DNA of 64,000 nucleotides from Phycisphaerales bacterium (GTDB lineage: Bacteria > Planctomycetota > Phycisphaerae > Phycisphaerales > UBA1924), in assembly GCA_016709445.1 (NCBI GenBank), contig JADJMV010000006.1, positions 1-64,000 on the forward strand, given 5' to 3'. Position 1 is the stretch's first letter, and every line of letters starts with the position of its first letter. The position numbers and the translations under genes are program-made. The notes beneath the pieces were generated by a model. It had not been told where the DNA came from. It saw nothing but the letters and a program-made list of their open reading frames with translations, and did not search any database. Shown piece by piece: positions 1-10,645 of this stretch.

Positions 1-105
1 GCTGTCTCATCCCCGCTCGCCCGACGCCTCGCCGATGCCGATCGCGTCCGCCGCGAGCACATCCGCAAGCTCCACCTCACCCCCGCCCCCCTCGATTCCA
101 GCTGA
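1..105 (+). CDS. C-terminal end of an unidentified protein (partial)
   Basis: Frame 1 is open from the window edge to a TGA at 103-105 and gives about 34 residues ending in LHLTPAPLDSS. The fragment is basic and helix-like (RRLADADRVRREHIRKL). It lies upstream of hldE on the same strand, separated by about 170 bases that are C-rich and show no gene. No family can be assigned from this tail. It could be chance open frame in GC-rich sequence. Confidence 0.35.
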   Translation, partial: AVSSPLARRLADADRVRREHIRKLHLTPAPLDSS

Positions 106-277
106 CCCCGCCGCGCCCACCAGCCCGACGACTCCATCAACCTAGCGACCGGCCAACCGCCCCACCCCGCGGCCCGTCGCCACTCCTCTCTGCCTCGGCC
201 CCCCCCCCCCCAGCTTCAGCCCTTCCTCCCTTCCCCCCAAACCCCGCACTACCATCCCACCACGGAGCCCGCCGCGC

Positions 278-1774
278 ATGGAACGCCTCCTGCACCATCT
301 CGCCGAGTGGAAGCCCTTCAGGGCCATCGTCGTCGGCGATTTCATGGTCGACGAGATGGTCTATGGAGACGCCGAGCGCCTCAGCGCCGACGCCCCGGTG
401 CCCGTGCTCCATGTCCGCAAGGTCGAGCGCAACCCCGGGGGGGCCGCAAACCTCGTCCGCGCCCTCGCCGCCCTCAACGGCTCGGTCGCGGCCGTGGGGG
501 TGCTCGGCGCCGACGAGGCGGGCGCCTTCCTGCGCGCGTCGCTGGCCGCCGACGGCGTCGACGACGCCGGCCTGCTCGAGGATGCCTCCGGGCGCCCGAC
601 CACCGTCAAACGCAACCTCATCGGCCTCGCCCAGCAGCGGCACCCGCAGAAAATGTTCCGCGTCGACTACGAGTCCCGCGACCCGGTGCCGGCCGAACTC
701 GGCGAACGCCTGATCGGGGCCGTCCGCGCGGCCCTGCCCGGCGCGGATGTTCTCTGTATCGAGGACTACGCCAAGGGCGTTTGCACCCCGGACCTCTGCG
801 CCCGGATCATCGCCGAAGCGAAGGCCGCCGGCGTTCCCGTGTTCGTCGATCCGGCCAAGCTCGCCGACTACTCGCGCTACCGCGACTGCAGCGCGATCAC
901 GCCCAACCGCAACGAGGCCGAGCACGCGACCGGTCTGGCCACCCGCCCCGAGGGCGAGGCCGGCCACAACGTGGAACTCGCCCGCGCGCTCCAGGCATCC
1001 CTGGGCTGCGAAGCGGTCGTGCTCACCCTCGACCGCCACGGCGCACTCCTGCTGGAACGCGACCGCGAGCCCGTGGCCGCCCCGACCATCGCTCGCCAGG
1101 TCTACGACGTGACGGGCGCGGGAGACGTCTTCCTCGCCGGCCTGGCCGCCGGGCGCGCCAACGGGCTCTCCTGGCCCGACGCGACCCAACTCGCCAATGT
1201 GGCCGCGGGCCTCGAGGTCGAGGTCTTCGGCGCCCAGCCCATCCCCATCGAGCGGGTCCACCAGCAGGTGCTCGCGGAGGCCTCCGGCCGCTCCGGTAAG
1301 CTGCGTTCGCTGAGCCAGTTGCTCGTCGAAGCCAAGGCCTGGCGCCGAGACGGCAAACGCATCGTCTTCACCAAGGGGTGCTTCGACGTGCTCCATTCCG
1401 GCCACGTCTCCCTGCTCGAGCGCGCCGCCGGCGCGGGCGACGTGCTGGTCGTCGGCATCAATACCGACGGAACAGTCCGAGCCCTCAAAGGCGACGGGCG
1501 CCCGGTGAACAGCGAGGCGGAGCGCGCCCGAGTGCTCGGCGCCCTCGGTTGTGTCGATCGCGTCATCCTGTTCGCCGAGCCCACGCCGGCGGAGCTGATC
1601 GAGTCGCTCGCGCCGGATGTCCTTGTCAAAGGCGATGAGTACCCGATCGAGAAGATCCCCGGTGCGCGCTGCGTCATCGAGCGTGGCGGCCAAGTGCTGC
1701 GGATCCCGATGATCGAAGGCAAGAGCACGACCGCAACAGTCAATCGGATACGTTCATCCCAAAGCGGCGCCTGA
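278..1774 (+). CDS. hldE: Bifunctional D-glycero-beta-D-manno-heptose-7-phosphate kinase / heptose-1-phosphate adenylyltransferase HldE
   Basis: This cytoplasmic enzyme makes ADP-heptose for the LPS inner core: the N-terminal domain phosphorylates heptose 7-phosphate and the C-terminal domain adenylates heptose 1-phosphate. Residues 1 to about 330 form a PfkB/ribokinase fold, with the sugar-binding NPGGAANLVRAL near residue 52 and the catalytic DVTGAGD at about 277-283. Residues about 345-498 form a nucleotidyltransferase with KGCFDVLHSGH (HxGH near 373-376). At 498 residues it matches the two-domain length known from Proteobacteria, so the fusion is intact. The ATG at 278 gives a normal N-terminus. 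Together with kdsA and waaA in this window it shows that the cell builds a Kdo/heptose LPS core. Identification is firm. Confidence 0.95.
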   Translation: MERLLHHLAEWKPFRAIVVGDFMVDEMVYGDAERLSADAPVPVLHVRKVERNPGGAANLVRALAALNGSVAAVGVLGADEAGAFLRASLAADGVDDAGLLEDASGRPTTVKRNLIGLAQQRHPQKMFRVDYESRDPVPAELGERLIGAVRAALPGADVLCIEDYAKGVCTPDLCARIIAEAKAAGVPVFVDPAKLADYSRYRDCSAITPNRNEAEHATGLATRPEGEAGHNVELARALQASLGCEAVVLTLDRHGALLLERDREPVAAPTIARQVYDVTGAGDVFLAGLAAGRANGLSWPDATQLANVAAGLEVEVFGAQPIPIERVHQQVLAEASGRSGKLRSLSQLLVEAKAWRRDGKRIVFTKGCFDVLHSGHVSLLERAAGAGDVLVVGINTDGTVRALKGDGRPVNSEAERARVLGALGCVDRVILFAEPTPAELIESLAPDVLVKGDEYPIEKIPGARCVIERGGQVLRIPMIEGKSTTATVNRIRSSQSGA

Positions 1775-2035
1775 TCGCACAGATCTGTGGAATCTGCACA
1801 TCCTGCCGCAGTTTGGGGGCCATCGTATTGACAGCTTCCGCACTTTCGACGAATCTGTCGACCCTGGGGCGTACGTCGAGAGGGAAAACCCTCGCTGCAC
1901 GCGACGAACGCGGTGAGGGTGGTCGACGGCGGGGGACAGGGTCGCTCCCCGTGGCTGCCAGTGAGCGGATCTCTGGATCCGCGCGAGGAGCGGTTGGCTG
2001 ACAGGCCCACCGGCGACCTCCCTCACCGCGTCCGC

Positions 2036-3079
2036 CTACCGCCAATCGATCACGAGCTTGCCGAACTGCTCACCCTGCTCGAGGCGCTCGTACGCCGCCG
2101 CGCATTCGGCGGGCGGGTAGACGCCGTCGACCACCGGGCGCAGCATCCCGGCTCGGTACAGACTGGTCACCTCTCGGAACTCATCGTTGCTCCCCATCGT
2201 CGAACCGTAGAGGCGGAGTTGATTCCAGAAAATCCGTGCGAGATCGGTGGTCGCGTCCGGCCCCGTCGTGCACCCCGGCGTGACATAGGCGCCCCCCCGC
2301 GCCATGCTCTTGATGCACGCGAGATGCGTCGCCTTGCCGACCGAGTCCACCGCCATGTCCACGCCGCGCTTCGAAGTCCACGCCCGGACCTCGCGAGACC
2401 AGTCCTGGCCGGTGTCCAATATCGCCTCGTCCGCGCCAAGCTCCCTGGCGCGATCCAGCTTGCGCTGGTGGCGGCTGGTCACGATCACGGGACAACCAAG
2501 ATGCTTGGCGATCGCCAGTGCGCTCGTCGCCACCCCACCCCCGATGCCCGTGATCAGCACCGCCTGCCCGGGGCGGAGCGAGGCCTTGGTCACCATCATC
2601 GAATAGGCCGTCAGAGCGCACAGGCCGAATGCTGCGGCCTCGATCGGATCGCACCCCTCGACGCTCGCGAGATTCGCCACCGGCGCCGCGAACCGCTCCG
2701 CGTGCGCGCCCAAGTGGTGTTCCCCGATCAGCTCGTACTGGGGCGCCAGCATCGTGTTCGGCGGCTCTCCCGGGCGGGGCGTCCCATCCACTCGCATCGC
2801 GGCGTTGTAGATCACCTGCCTGCCGACCCAGGCGGGATCGACCCCAGCGCCGATCGATTCCACCACGCCGCACGCGTCGCACCCCGAGACCCTGGGGTAG
2901 GCCAATTCCAGGCCCGGAACGCCCCGTCCCACCCAAAGGTCCATGTGGTTGAACGCCGAGCAGAGCGTGCGGACGACGACCCAGCCGGGCCCGGGAGGAG
3001 GCGGGGCCGGCCAATCACTCCGGAGCGAGACGTTCGGTGCGACGGGCCGGGCCTGCTTGGCAACAACGATCGCTTGCAT
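2036..3079 (-). CDS. Zinc-type alcohol dehydrogenase / MDR-family NAD(P)-dependent oxidoreductase
   Basis: A 347-residue medium-chain dehydrogenase. The GroES-like N-terminal domain contains GCDACGVVESIGAGVDP. The Rossmann domain has LITGIGGGVATSALAIAKHL as nucleotide-binding loop, followed by GADEAILD and VDMAVDSVGK, as in the zinc-binding dehydrogenase/crotonyl-CoA reductase-like branch. The four-cysteine structural zinc lobe of classical alcohol dehydrogenases is not evident. The substrate cannot be told from sequence. It is convergent with hldE across about 260 bases without a clear gene. That gap has a TTGACA hexamer at 1829-1834 but no good -10 or downstream plus-strand gene. Confidence 0.85.
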   Translation of the reverse strand: MQAIVVAKQARPVAPNVSLRSDWPAPPPPGPGWVVVRTLCSAFNHMDLWVGRGVPGLELAYPRVSGCDACGVVESIGAGVDPAWVGRQVIYNAAMRVDGTPRPGEPPNTMLAPQYELIGEHHLGAHAERFAAPVANLASVEGCDPIEAAAFGLCALTAYSMMVTKASLRPGQAVLITGIGGGVATSALAIAKHLGCPVIVTSRHQRKLDRARELGADEAILDTGQDWSREVRAWTSKRGVDMAVDSVGKATHLACIKSMARGGAYVTPGCTTGPDATTDLARIFWNQLRLYGSTMGSNDEFREVTSLYRAGMLRPVVDGVYPPAECAAAYERLEQGEQFGKLVIDWR

Positions 3080-3116
3080 GCCGCAAGGGTAGCGGTCGGC
3101 ACGCCGCCCCGCATGC

Positions 3117-3719
3117 TCAAGCGAGGGTGTCTGGGGCGGGAAGGCCCGCGACCGGGGGCGAGTCGAACGAGCTGTTCGTCATCCCGTTGAACTGTCGGAG
3201 CAGTCGGTCCTCGAGCTTCACATCGCGCAGAGACTGCGAAAGCTCCTTCATCACGAAGACCACGCCGGTGGCCATCGCCACCAGCCCAACGGCGAAGGCC
3301 AGGAAGGCGCCCGACCAGAACGCGTGCGTCACCAGCGAGAGCCCGATCGCCGCGGAACTGGCGAGCATCGCGAGCACACCGGCGAGCAGGCACTGCAGCG
3401 CGGCCCTGAGGAGCGACGCGCGCTGCAGCACACGCGAGGAGTGCGCCTCCAACGCCTCGAGCCGCAGGCAGTCCAGCGAGGCGCCGGTCGGGCCCGGCGA
3501 GGCGATCGCCCGCATGAGCAGCACCCGCTCGTTCGCAAAGGCCCGAGACCGCGCGACCAGGGTCGCGAGACGATTGAAGAGTCCGAGGCAGAGCAGGCCC
3601 GCGGCCGAGATCATGACCACCGGCGTGGCGAGCTGGCCGATCACGATCGCGTTGTCCGGCGGCGCACCGCCCACGCCGAGCACCGCCCATGCGGAAACCA
3701 GCGACTCCATGCTTACCAC
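3117..3719 (-). CDS. DUF2721-family membrane protein
   Basis: A 200-residue inner-membrane protein. A first hydrophobic segment (QLATPVVMISAAGLLCLGLF) is followed by NRLATLVARSRAF, the pattern of the DUF2721 family. Two further transmembrane segments follow around residues 105-160 (LQCLLAGVLAMLASSAAIGL and FLAFAVGLVAMATGVVFVM). Residues after about 165 are a cytoplasmic tail. Function is unknown for the family. It lies between the dehydrogenase and methyltransferase genes on the same strand. ATG at 3719 is used; MESL three codons downstream is an alternative. Confidence 0.75.
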   Translation of the reverse strand: MVSMESLVSAWAVLGVGGAPPDNAIVIGQLATPVVMISAAGLLCLGLFNRLATLVARSRAFANERVLLMRAIASPGPTGASLDCLRLEALEAHSSRVLQRASLLRAALQCLLAGVLAMLASSAAIGLSLVTHAFWSGAFLAFAVGLVAMATGVVFVMKELSQSLRDVKLEDRLLRQFNGMTNSSFDSPPVAGLPAPDTLA

Positions 3720-3771
3720 TGCTGCCTCCCGCCGCGCGGTGGACGCGCAGGCTCCGCATTCCTCTCGCCGC

Positions 3772-4629
3772 CTAGGCCGGCCGCTCCCACAGCGTTCGCC
3801 ACTGACCCTTCGCCCTCGGATGGCTGTGGCCGTCCCACACCTCTCCCCAGCGTTGGCGGAGACCGGCCGCCGTCAACAGGTCCGAGGCCCGGGATTCGCT
3901 CATCGGGTGGGGGTGGAGTTCGTCCGCCTGATCCATGACGTCCACGAGCAGCCAAAGCAGCCCACCCGGGCGCAGCAGCCGCCCCATCTCGCGGGCGACC
4001 CTCGCGGGGTCCTGCACGTGGTCCAGGCAGTTGTCGGTGATCACGAGATCCGTCCCGCCGGCGGGCAGCGGGATTGCCTCGCCCGGTGCAGCGAGGTATG
4101 TCACCCGCGAGGCTTCCGGCGTGATCAGGCCCTCGGCGAGGTAGCCCTCGGCCAGCGGATCCACGACAAGGGCCGTCGCAAAGCCCGCGGCCGCGACGCA
4201 GGGCCAGGGCCCGCCACCGATTTCGACGGCCCGCTGCCCCGCCAGCCAGTCGGCCATGTCGCCCACGAGTGGCCCGCCCACCTCGAGGCCCTCGGCTTTG
4301 CCCAGGCACCTCGCGAGTTCGTACAGGCGAATGCGCTGCCACCGGCGAAATGTCTCGGCCATCCCGTCGGGGAACTCCCCGTGGCGGTTCTCGGCGGCCC
4401 CGATCCAGTACAGCAGCTCTTGGCGCATGCGCCGGGTCGCCTCCGGGTCGGAGGACCCGTCGGGTCGGTAGGCGCCGCCCGCGCGGCCGCCACGCCAGAC
4501 CGTGCCAAGCCGCGGACCGTCGAGCGAAGCCAGTACCCGGTCGAGTTTGTGCTCGATCGGGGCGGTCCCGGGCCGGAGCATCTTCCGGACCAGGCGGTGC
4601 ATCCCGTCGCGCAGTGTCGACCCAGTCAT
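3772..4629 (-). CDS. Class I SAM-dependent methyltransferase
   Basis: A 285-residue protein with a SAM-binding motif I (AVEIGGGPWPCVAAAGF), an acidic post-I segment (VVDPLAEGYL), motif IV (DLVITDNCLDHVQDPARV) and the downstream MGRLLRPGGLLWLLVDVMD. These place it in the Methyltransf_11/UbiE-like group; the substrate is unknown. The start at 4629 is chosen because AAAGGAG precedes it at good spacing and because a longer open frame upstream would run antisense through the phoU gene. It is divergent from phoU, with promoters for both expected in the 148-base gap. Confidence 0.8.
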   Translation of the reverse strand: MTGSTLRDGMHRLVRKMLRPGTAPIEHKLDRVLASLDGPRLGTVWRGGRAGGAYRPDGSSDPEATRRMRQELLYWIGAAENRHGEFPDGMAETFRRWQRIRLYELARCLGKAEGLEVGGPLVGDMADWLAGQRAVEIGGGPWPCVAAAGFATALVVDPLAEGYLAEGLITPEASRVTYLAAPGEAIPLPAGGTDLVITDNCLDHVQDPARVAREMGRLLRPGGLLWLLVDVMDQADELHPHPMSESRASDLLTAAGLRQRWGEVWDGHSHPRAKGQWRTLWERPA

Positions 4630-4777
4630 CCCGGGGGGCTCCTTTCGGGGCGAGTCTATCCCGGGCCGCCGGCCCGCACCCGTCGGGTGCGGGGCTCGTA
4701 TACTCCCCATTCGACGCCGACCCCGGTCGCCAGCGGAGCCTGGACGAGGCCGTCGGCACACGGAGGTGACCGAAACC

Positions 4778-5515
4778 GTGCAGATGCAGGATCCAGCCGA
4801 GGCCGGGGGTGTCGCTCGCCCGAGGTCCGGCTTCGAGCGTGAGGTTGTCCAGCTCAAGCGTCGGCTCGTGCGTGAGGCGACTCTCGCGATCGCGATGCTC
4901 CAGGAGGCGTTGGAAGCACTCTGGAAGCTTGACCGGACCATGGCCGCGGACCTCAAGGCCAGAGACAACGCGATCGACGATGAAGAGGTCGCGATCGAAC
5001 AGGCCTGCTTCGAGCTCTTGGCATTGCAGCAGCCGGTCGCGAGGGATTTCCGGATCATCGCCTTCATCCTGCGGGTGAATTCCGATCTGGAGCGGGTCGC
5101 CGATCATGCGTGCTCGATCGCCAAGGTCGGGGCCAAGATCGAGGGTGATCAGCCGCCGCGGTGGCCGGTCTCCTTGCTCGAGTTGGGTGAGCGGGTGCCC
5201 TACATGTGCCAGCGTCTGCTCCGGGCCGTCCTCGACGAGGACGCGGAGGCGGCACGCCAGATCGTCGCCGAGGACGAGACGATCGACGCCCTGCACAAGC
5301 AGCTTTTCAAAGAGACCATCGAGTACATGCGTCGGGAGCCGGCGAGCGAGGCCAACGGCCTGCATATCGCCCGGCTCGGGCGCGAACTCGAGCGCGTCGG
5401 CGACCTGATGGCGAACATCGCCGAGGACGTGGTGTACCTGGTGACGGGGTCGATTGTCCGCCACGAGAAGCATGCCGCCAAGCGCAACGGCGCTTCGGCC
5501 CCTCCGCAGGCGTGA
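4778..5515 (+). CDS. phoU: PhoU-like phosphate regulatory protein
   Basis: PhoU proteins are peripheral regulators of phosphate uptake and of the PhoR/PhoB response. The 245-residue product is all-helical with the duplicated PhoU motif: an N-terminal repeat with DNAIDDEEVAIEQACFELLA and RDFRIIAFILRVNSDLERVADHA, and a second repeat with AEDETIDALHKQLF and LHIARLGRELERVGDLMANI. Each repeat carries the acidic cluster that binds metal in this family. The GTG at 4778 has GGAGG 11 bases upstream and is preferred over the in-frame ATG at 4784. No pst or phoBR genes are adjacent, so the exact partner is unknown. Confidence 0.88.
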   Translation: MQMQDPAEAGGVARPRSGFEREVVQLKRRLVREATLAIAMLQEALEALWKLDRTMAADLKARDNAIDDEEVAIEQACFELLALQQPVARDFRIIAFILRVNSDLERVADHACSIAKVGAKIEGDQPPRWPVSLLELGERVPYMCQRLLRAVLDEDAEAARQIVAEDETIDALHKQLFKETIEYMRREPASEANGLHIARLGRELERVGDLMANIAEDVVYLVTGSIVRHEKHAAKRNGASAPPQA

Positions 5516-5602
5516 CCGCCCCGAACGCCGGGATCCCACCTGTGCGTCGGTGTTTGGTCCAGAGCGCTTGCATCACCCGCGCCGATCCCGACAATAGTCG
5601 TC

Positions 5603-7000
5603 ATGATGGGGACCGTGCTTCTTGTCGGCATCCTCGCGGCCGGCGTCGTTGGTCTGGGCCTTGCATGGTTCGGCCTGCGGGGCCGGCGCGTGGACGATCA
5701 CCCCATCTGCCGCCGGTGCCGGTTCGACCTCGTGGGGGTCTACCCCGGGGTGGCGGTCTGCCCCGAATGCGGGCGGGCTCTGGCGGGGCCTGGGGCGGTT
5801 CGCCGCGGCGCCCGGCGACGGCGCAAGGCTCTGCTCTGGATCGCGATGCCGTTCCTGCTGCTCACGCTCGGCGGCGGCGGCTTCCTCGGGTATACGGGCG
5901 CGACGGGGTACAACTGGTACGGCGCGGCGCCTGACTGGCTGCTCGAGTCGCTCGCGACATCCGCGGACCGATCGGTGCGCGCCAAAGCGGTGGGGGAGTT
6001 GGCGGTGCGGGTCTCTGGGGGCGTCCTCGCGAACGATCGCGGGGTCAGGCTGGTCGAGCAGGCTCTCCGGGCGCAGGCGGATGAGTCCACCCCGTGGATC
6101 CCGGCCTGGGGCGACCTGATGGACGCGGCGATCGGCGCCGGACTCGTGGGCGATGACCAATTCAGCGCGTACCTCGCCCGGAGTTGCAAGTTCACGCTGC
6201 AGGTGCGGGAGCGGGTTCGGGCGGGCGACGAGGTGGCGATCCAGGTTGAACTGAGCCCGGACCGGGTGGGCAGCGCGACCCCGCTCGCGATCGCATTCGA
6301 GGCCGGGACCCTGATCCTCGACGGGCAGGCCCTCGCCGGAACGGGGCACACGGGCAGCTCGCGGTGCTACCTGGGCGGGATGGGGGGCACATGCAGCCGG
6401 ACGCTCTACCACGCGTTCGATCCGGCGCTGGGGAAGCACGCGCTGTCGATCGATGTGGACGCGACGATCTCGAGCTCGAGCCCCTCGACAATGATGACGG
6501 GTGCGGCGACGGGGCCGAGCGCCCGGGTCAGGACGCGGGTGGAGGCGCCGCTCGAGATCGTTGGACCGAATGAGCAGATCGTGCGTCTGGCGCCCGATCC
6601 GACCCTGGCCCCCGCAATCCTCAAAGGCCTCGAAGCGGAGCAGTTCCGAGTCGAGTCCTCGGGCGCCGGCGTGACCATGCTGAGTGGCACGGTCTACGGG
6701 CGCAGACTCCCGGCGGACTGCGCCTTCGAGGTGCTGGTCCGAGTGGACGGGCGGGAGTACCCGTGGGCATTCGCGGAGTTCCCGGCGGGAGGGGATTTCG
6801 GCGTCGGTTCATCGGCCCAGATCCCCGTCGAATTGGGCGACACGATCGACCTGGTATTCAGGGCGTCGGAGCAGGCGTTGCTCCGCAACAGCCGCCGCGA
6901 CTCGGCGTGGGGCGGAGAGGTGGTGCTGGAGGGGGTGAAGGTCACCCATCCGGCGGCCGACGAGGTGGATGCCGGCGCCCCGGATGAGGACAAGCCGTGA
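5603..7000 (+). CDS. Zinc-ribbon membrane protein (paralogue 1)
   Basis: No known function. Residues 3-25 form a transmembrane helix, followed by a zinc ribbon with C36, C39, C53 and C56 (CRRCRF and CPECG), then a second transmembrane helix at about 75-97. The remaining about 370 residues would be on one side of the membrane, presumably periplasmic, and look beta-rich. The next gene is a paralogue with the same arrangement (shared DHPICR, GVYP and AVCPECGRAL), so the pair arose by tandem duplication. Membrane proteins with such CxxC-CPECG ribbons are common in planctomycetes. The start has two consecutive ATGs and no strong ribosome binding site. Confidence 0.8.
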   Translation: MMGTVLLVGILAAGVVGLGLAWFGLRGRRVDDHPICRRCRFDLVGVYPGVAVCPECGRALAGPGAVRRGARRRRKALLWIAMPFLLLTLGGGGFLGYTGATGYNWYGAAPDWLLESLATSADRSVRAKAVGELAVRVSGGVLANDRGVRLVEQALRAQADESTPWIPAWGDLMDAAIGAGLVGDDQFSAYLARSCKFTLQVRERVRAGDEVAIQVELSPDRVGSATPLAIAFEAGTLILDGQALAGTGHTGSSRCYLGGMGGTCSRTLYHAFDPALGKHALSIDVDATISSSSPSTMMTGAATGPSARVRTRVEAPLEIVGPNEQIVRLAPDPTLAPAILKGLEAEQFRVESSGAGVTMLSGTVYGRRLPADCAFEVLVRVDGREYPWAFAEFPAGGDFGVGSSAQIPVELGDTIDLVFRASEQALLRNSRRDSAWGGEVVLEGVKVTHPAADEVDAGAPDEDKP

Positions 7001-7040
7001 GCAGGCGAGGCACAAGGCGCGACTGGATGGGGGTGGAGCC

Positions 7041-8447
7041 TTGAACGGCGTGCCGATCGTGCCTGTCTTCCTGATCGGCGGCATTGGGCTGCTCGTTGTT
7101 GGTCTCCGCGGCCGACGCCTCAACGACCATCCAATCTGCCGGGCGTGCGGTTTCGACCCGCTGGGCGTGTATCCCGAGATCGCCGTGTGCCCTGAGTGCG
7201 GGCGAGCATTGGTGGGGGAGTTGGCGCCCGCGCGGGGCCGCGTGCAGCGATCTCCCAGAATGCTCTTGGCAGGTGGGGTGCTGCTCCTGTCCGCAGGGTT
7301 GTTCGCTGCTCCGGCGTTCCTCTCTGGCAAGAGTGCGGCGAGTTTCGCCAAGCTGAAGCCCCGCGCCGTCCTGCTGTGGGACATCCGACAGGGGTCGGCC
7401 CCCGTTGCGGGCGCGGCCCTGGACGAAATCCAGCGCCGGGCAGGATCGGCCGCTGATCCCGCGGAGACATCCGCCGCGGTGACCGCCATCGTTGACCGTC
7501 AGGAGCGGCGGGACTTGGCATGGGACTCGCGACTCGGCGAGTATGTCGAGCAGGGTGCGGCTGCGGGTCGCGTCCCGATGGAGCAAGTAGAGCGATACTT
7601 CGAACATGTGACGGATTGGTCGGTGAAGGGGCCGAGTCGACTCCACGATGGGGATCCGCTGGACCTGGAGGTCTGGGCCACGGCTGACGTGAGGGCGGGG
7701 ATGACGGGTCGGTTCGGGGTCGTGGCCGCGATCGCGGCGGCGTCACTCGACGGGGACGAGCAGGAGATCGAGGAGCGGGACCTGGGCGCTTCGGTCAATC
7801 CTGCATTTCAGGCGTGGCAGTTTGCCGCGGGTCAGTTGCAGCCGACCCGAACACTTGCATCGATGTCGCGGGGCAGGCGGCTTCTCGCGATCCGCGGGCA
7901 AGCGGGGCCGCACGTGCTGAGGACGATGTGGAACTTCGAACTGATTGATCTCACGACGGACACGCTCGTCGATACGTGGGTGGTTCCACTGGACATGCCG
8001 CTCACGATTCTCCCGGCGGGCCAGCCGCTGACTCCCCTCTACCACGGCACCGCGGAGGAGGCGGCGGCGGTGCGTTCGAGCATCTCGGTCCGGGTCGCCG
8101 AGGTCTCCGAGGGCGTGCCGGGAGGCGATTTCAGTGTGCGTCTGGTGTGCACGGTTGAACGGCCACCGTTCGATCTGGCGTTCCGGCCGGTGCTGCTGCA
8201 GCACGGAGTGCCTGTGGCGACGATCGATGAACCCGACAGCACGGGAGGCGTGAGACGGGGGTGGGAGCGTGGCGACCTGTCGTTCTGGATGTTCATTTCG
8301 CGGGACGCCGGCCTCGAGCCTGGGGAGGTCGTGTCGGTGCGGCTCGAGCCGGACCCCGTGGGCGCGGCAAAGGACATCAACAACTTCGAGGGTCCGATCT
8401 GGGGCGATCCGGTGATGCTCGAGGACGTGCGTCTCGAGCCGAGGTAG
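7041..8447 (+). CDS. Zinc-ribbon membrane protein (paralogue 2)
   Basis: A paralogue of the preceding gene: an N-terminal transmembrane helix, a zinc ribbon (CRACGF and CPECG) within the first 55 residues, a second hydrophobic helix (MLLAGGVLLLSAGLF) and a long presumed extracytoplasmic domain of about 390 residues. The TTG at 7041 is chosen because GGTGGAG lies just upstream and because it makes the N-terminus align with paralogue 1. An ATG at 6969 is also in frame but would overlap the upstream gene by 32 bases. The C-terminal domains share a final strand pattern (GEVV, ED/EGV.L/V) but are otherwise diverged. Function unknown. Confidence 0.78.
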   Translation: MNGVPIVPVFLIGGIGLLVVGLRGRRLNDHPICRACGFDPLGVYPEIAVCPECGRALVGELAPARGRVQRSPRMLLAGGVLLLSAGLFAAPAFLSGKSAASFAKLKPRAVLLWDIRQGSAPVAGAALDEIQRRAGSAADPAETSAAVTAIVDRQERRDLAWDSRLGEYVEQGAAAGRVPMEQVERYFEHVTDWSVKGPSRLHDGDPLDLEVWATADVRAGMTGRFGVVAAIAAASLDGDEQEIEERDLGASVNPAFQAWQFAAGQLQPTRTLASMSRGRRLLAIRGQAGPHVLRTMWNFELIDLTTDTLVDTWVVPLDMPLTILPAGQPLTPLYHGTAEEAAAVRSSISVRVAEVSEGVPGGDFSVRLVCTVERPPFDLAFRPVLLQHGVPVATIDEPDSTGGVRRGWERGDLSFWMFISRDAGLEPGEVVSVRLEPDPVGAAKDINNFEGPIWGDPVMLEDVRLEPR

Positions 8448-8490
8448 GGAGGATCGAGAGCACAGGCACGGATTGGAGAAAGAGGATTGG

Positions 8491-8528
8491 AAAAACAACA
8501 ACCCCCGGACCTTGCGGACCGGGGGTTG
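8491..8528 (-). terminator. Rho-independent terminator of the 16S rRNA unit
   Basis: On the minus strand a hairpin with arms CAACCCCCGG and CCGGGGGTTG, plus two inner C-G pairs and an A-A mismatch around a tetraloop, is followed by TTGTTTTT. It lies about 150 bases beyond the 3' end of 16S rRNA. There is no T-run on the plus side, so it serves the minus strand. Confidence 0.8.
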
Positions 8529-10164
<1,636 letters not shown>

Positions 10165-10497
10165 AAAGCCATTAACCCGACGGGCGAACCCGCCGGATGT
10201 CTTCAAGCTCGAAGTTCGACCTTGGAAACCCCGCCCCCGGAGGGACGAGGCGGTCTAGCGCCGATGTGCCGAAGCCCATCGACGCCGTCGGTTTGGCCAA
10301 CCGACATAAAGCTGACACTCAACATTCATCGGCCGACCGGGCAAGCCCGGCCGACCAAGGGCTGTTCACGAGAATGCCAGACCGCGGAGCGCTGTGACGC
10401 CCGCGGGGAGATATTCAGACGATGCATGGCCCTCTCCAAGGCCCCGGCGTGAACCGGCAGCATCGCCTCGCATTCTCGCGATGGATCCCAACTGCCC
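10165..10497 (-). other. 5' leader of the 16S transcript
   Basis: About 330 bases between boxA and the mature 16S 5' end. No protein gene is supported here. Several GC-rich inverted repeats are present, for example GGCCG.CCGG around 10330-10355. The region is presumably removed during rRNA processing. Confidence 0.5.
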
Positions 10498-10511
10498 ACT
10501 TTTCAAAGAGT
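10498..10511 (-). promoter_or_regulatory. Candidate boxA antitermination site of the rRNA leader
   Basis: The minus strand reads ACTCTTTGAAAAGT, close to rRNA boxA elements such as TGTTCTTTGAAAACT of Bacillus subtilis. It lies between the candidate promoter and the 16S gene, where NusB/S10-dependent antitermination signals are expected. Assignment is by similarity and position only. Confidence 0.55.
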
Positions 10512-10581
10512 TTTCAGGCCGTTCCGCATCACGCGACACCGGACCTGTTTCACCAATCCGCCGGGCGAAGTGGCAAGGGAC

Positions 10582-10609
10582 ATCGTAACCCTCGACCCCG
10601 ATGCGTCAA
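10582..10609 (-). promoter_or_regulatory. Candidate sigma-70 promoter of the 16S rRNA unit
   Basis: The minus strand has TTGACG (10609-10604), a 16-base spacer and TACGAT (10587-10582): 5/6 and 4/6 matches to consensus. It sits just beyond the end of comF and about 70 bases upstream of the boxA candidate, giving a leader of roughly 410 bases. Confidence 0.55.
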
Positions 10610-10645
10610 GATCAGACGCCAGCAAATTTCGCTTCCTGCCATGAT

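Noticed and set aside
137..1693. Long minus-strand frame opposite hldE
   Set aside because: Antisense shadow in GC-rich coding DNA; repetitive Gly/Arg/Glu composition and no domain, while hldE on the plus strand has full enzyme motifs.
1813..2001. Small plus-strand frame between hldE and the dehydrogenase, near a TTGACA
   Set aside because: No good -10 element, no ribosome binding site and low-complexity Arg/Gly/Ser product.
1913..3190. Plus-strand frame of 425 codons opposite the MDR dehydrogenase
   Set aside because: Shadow of the real gene; Arg/His/Pro-rich product without a family.
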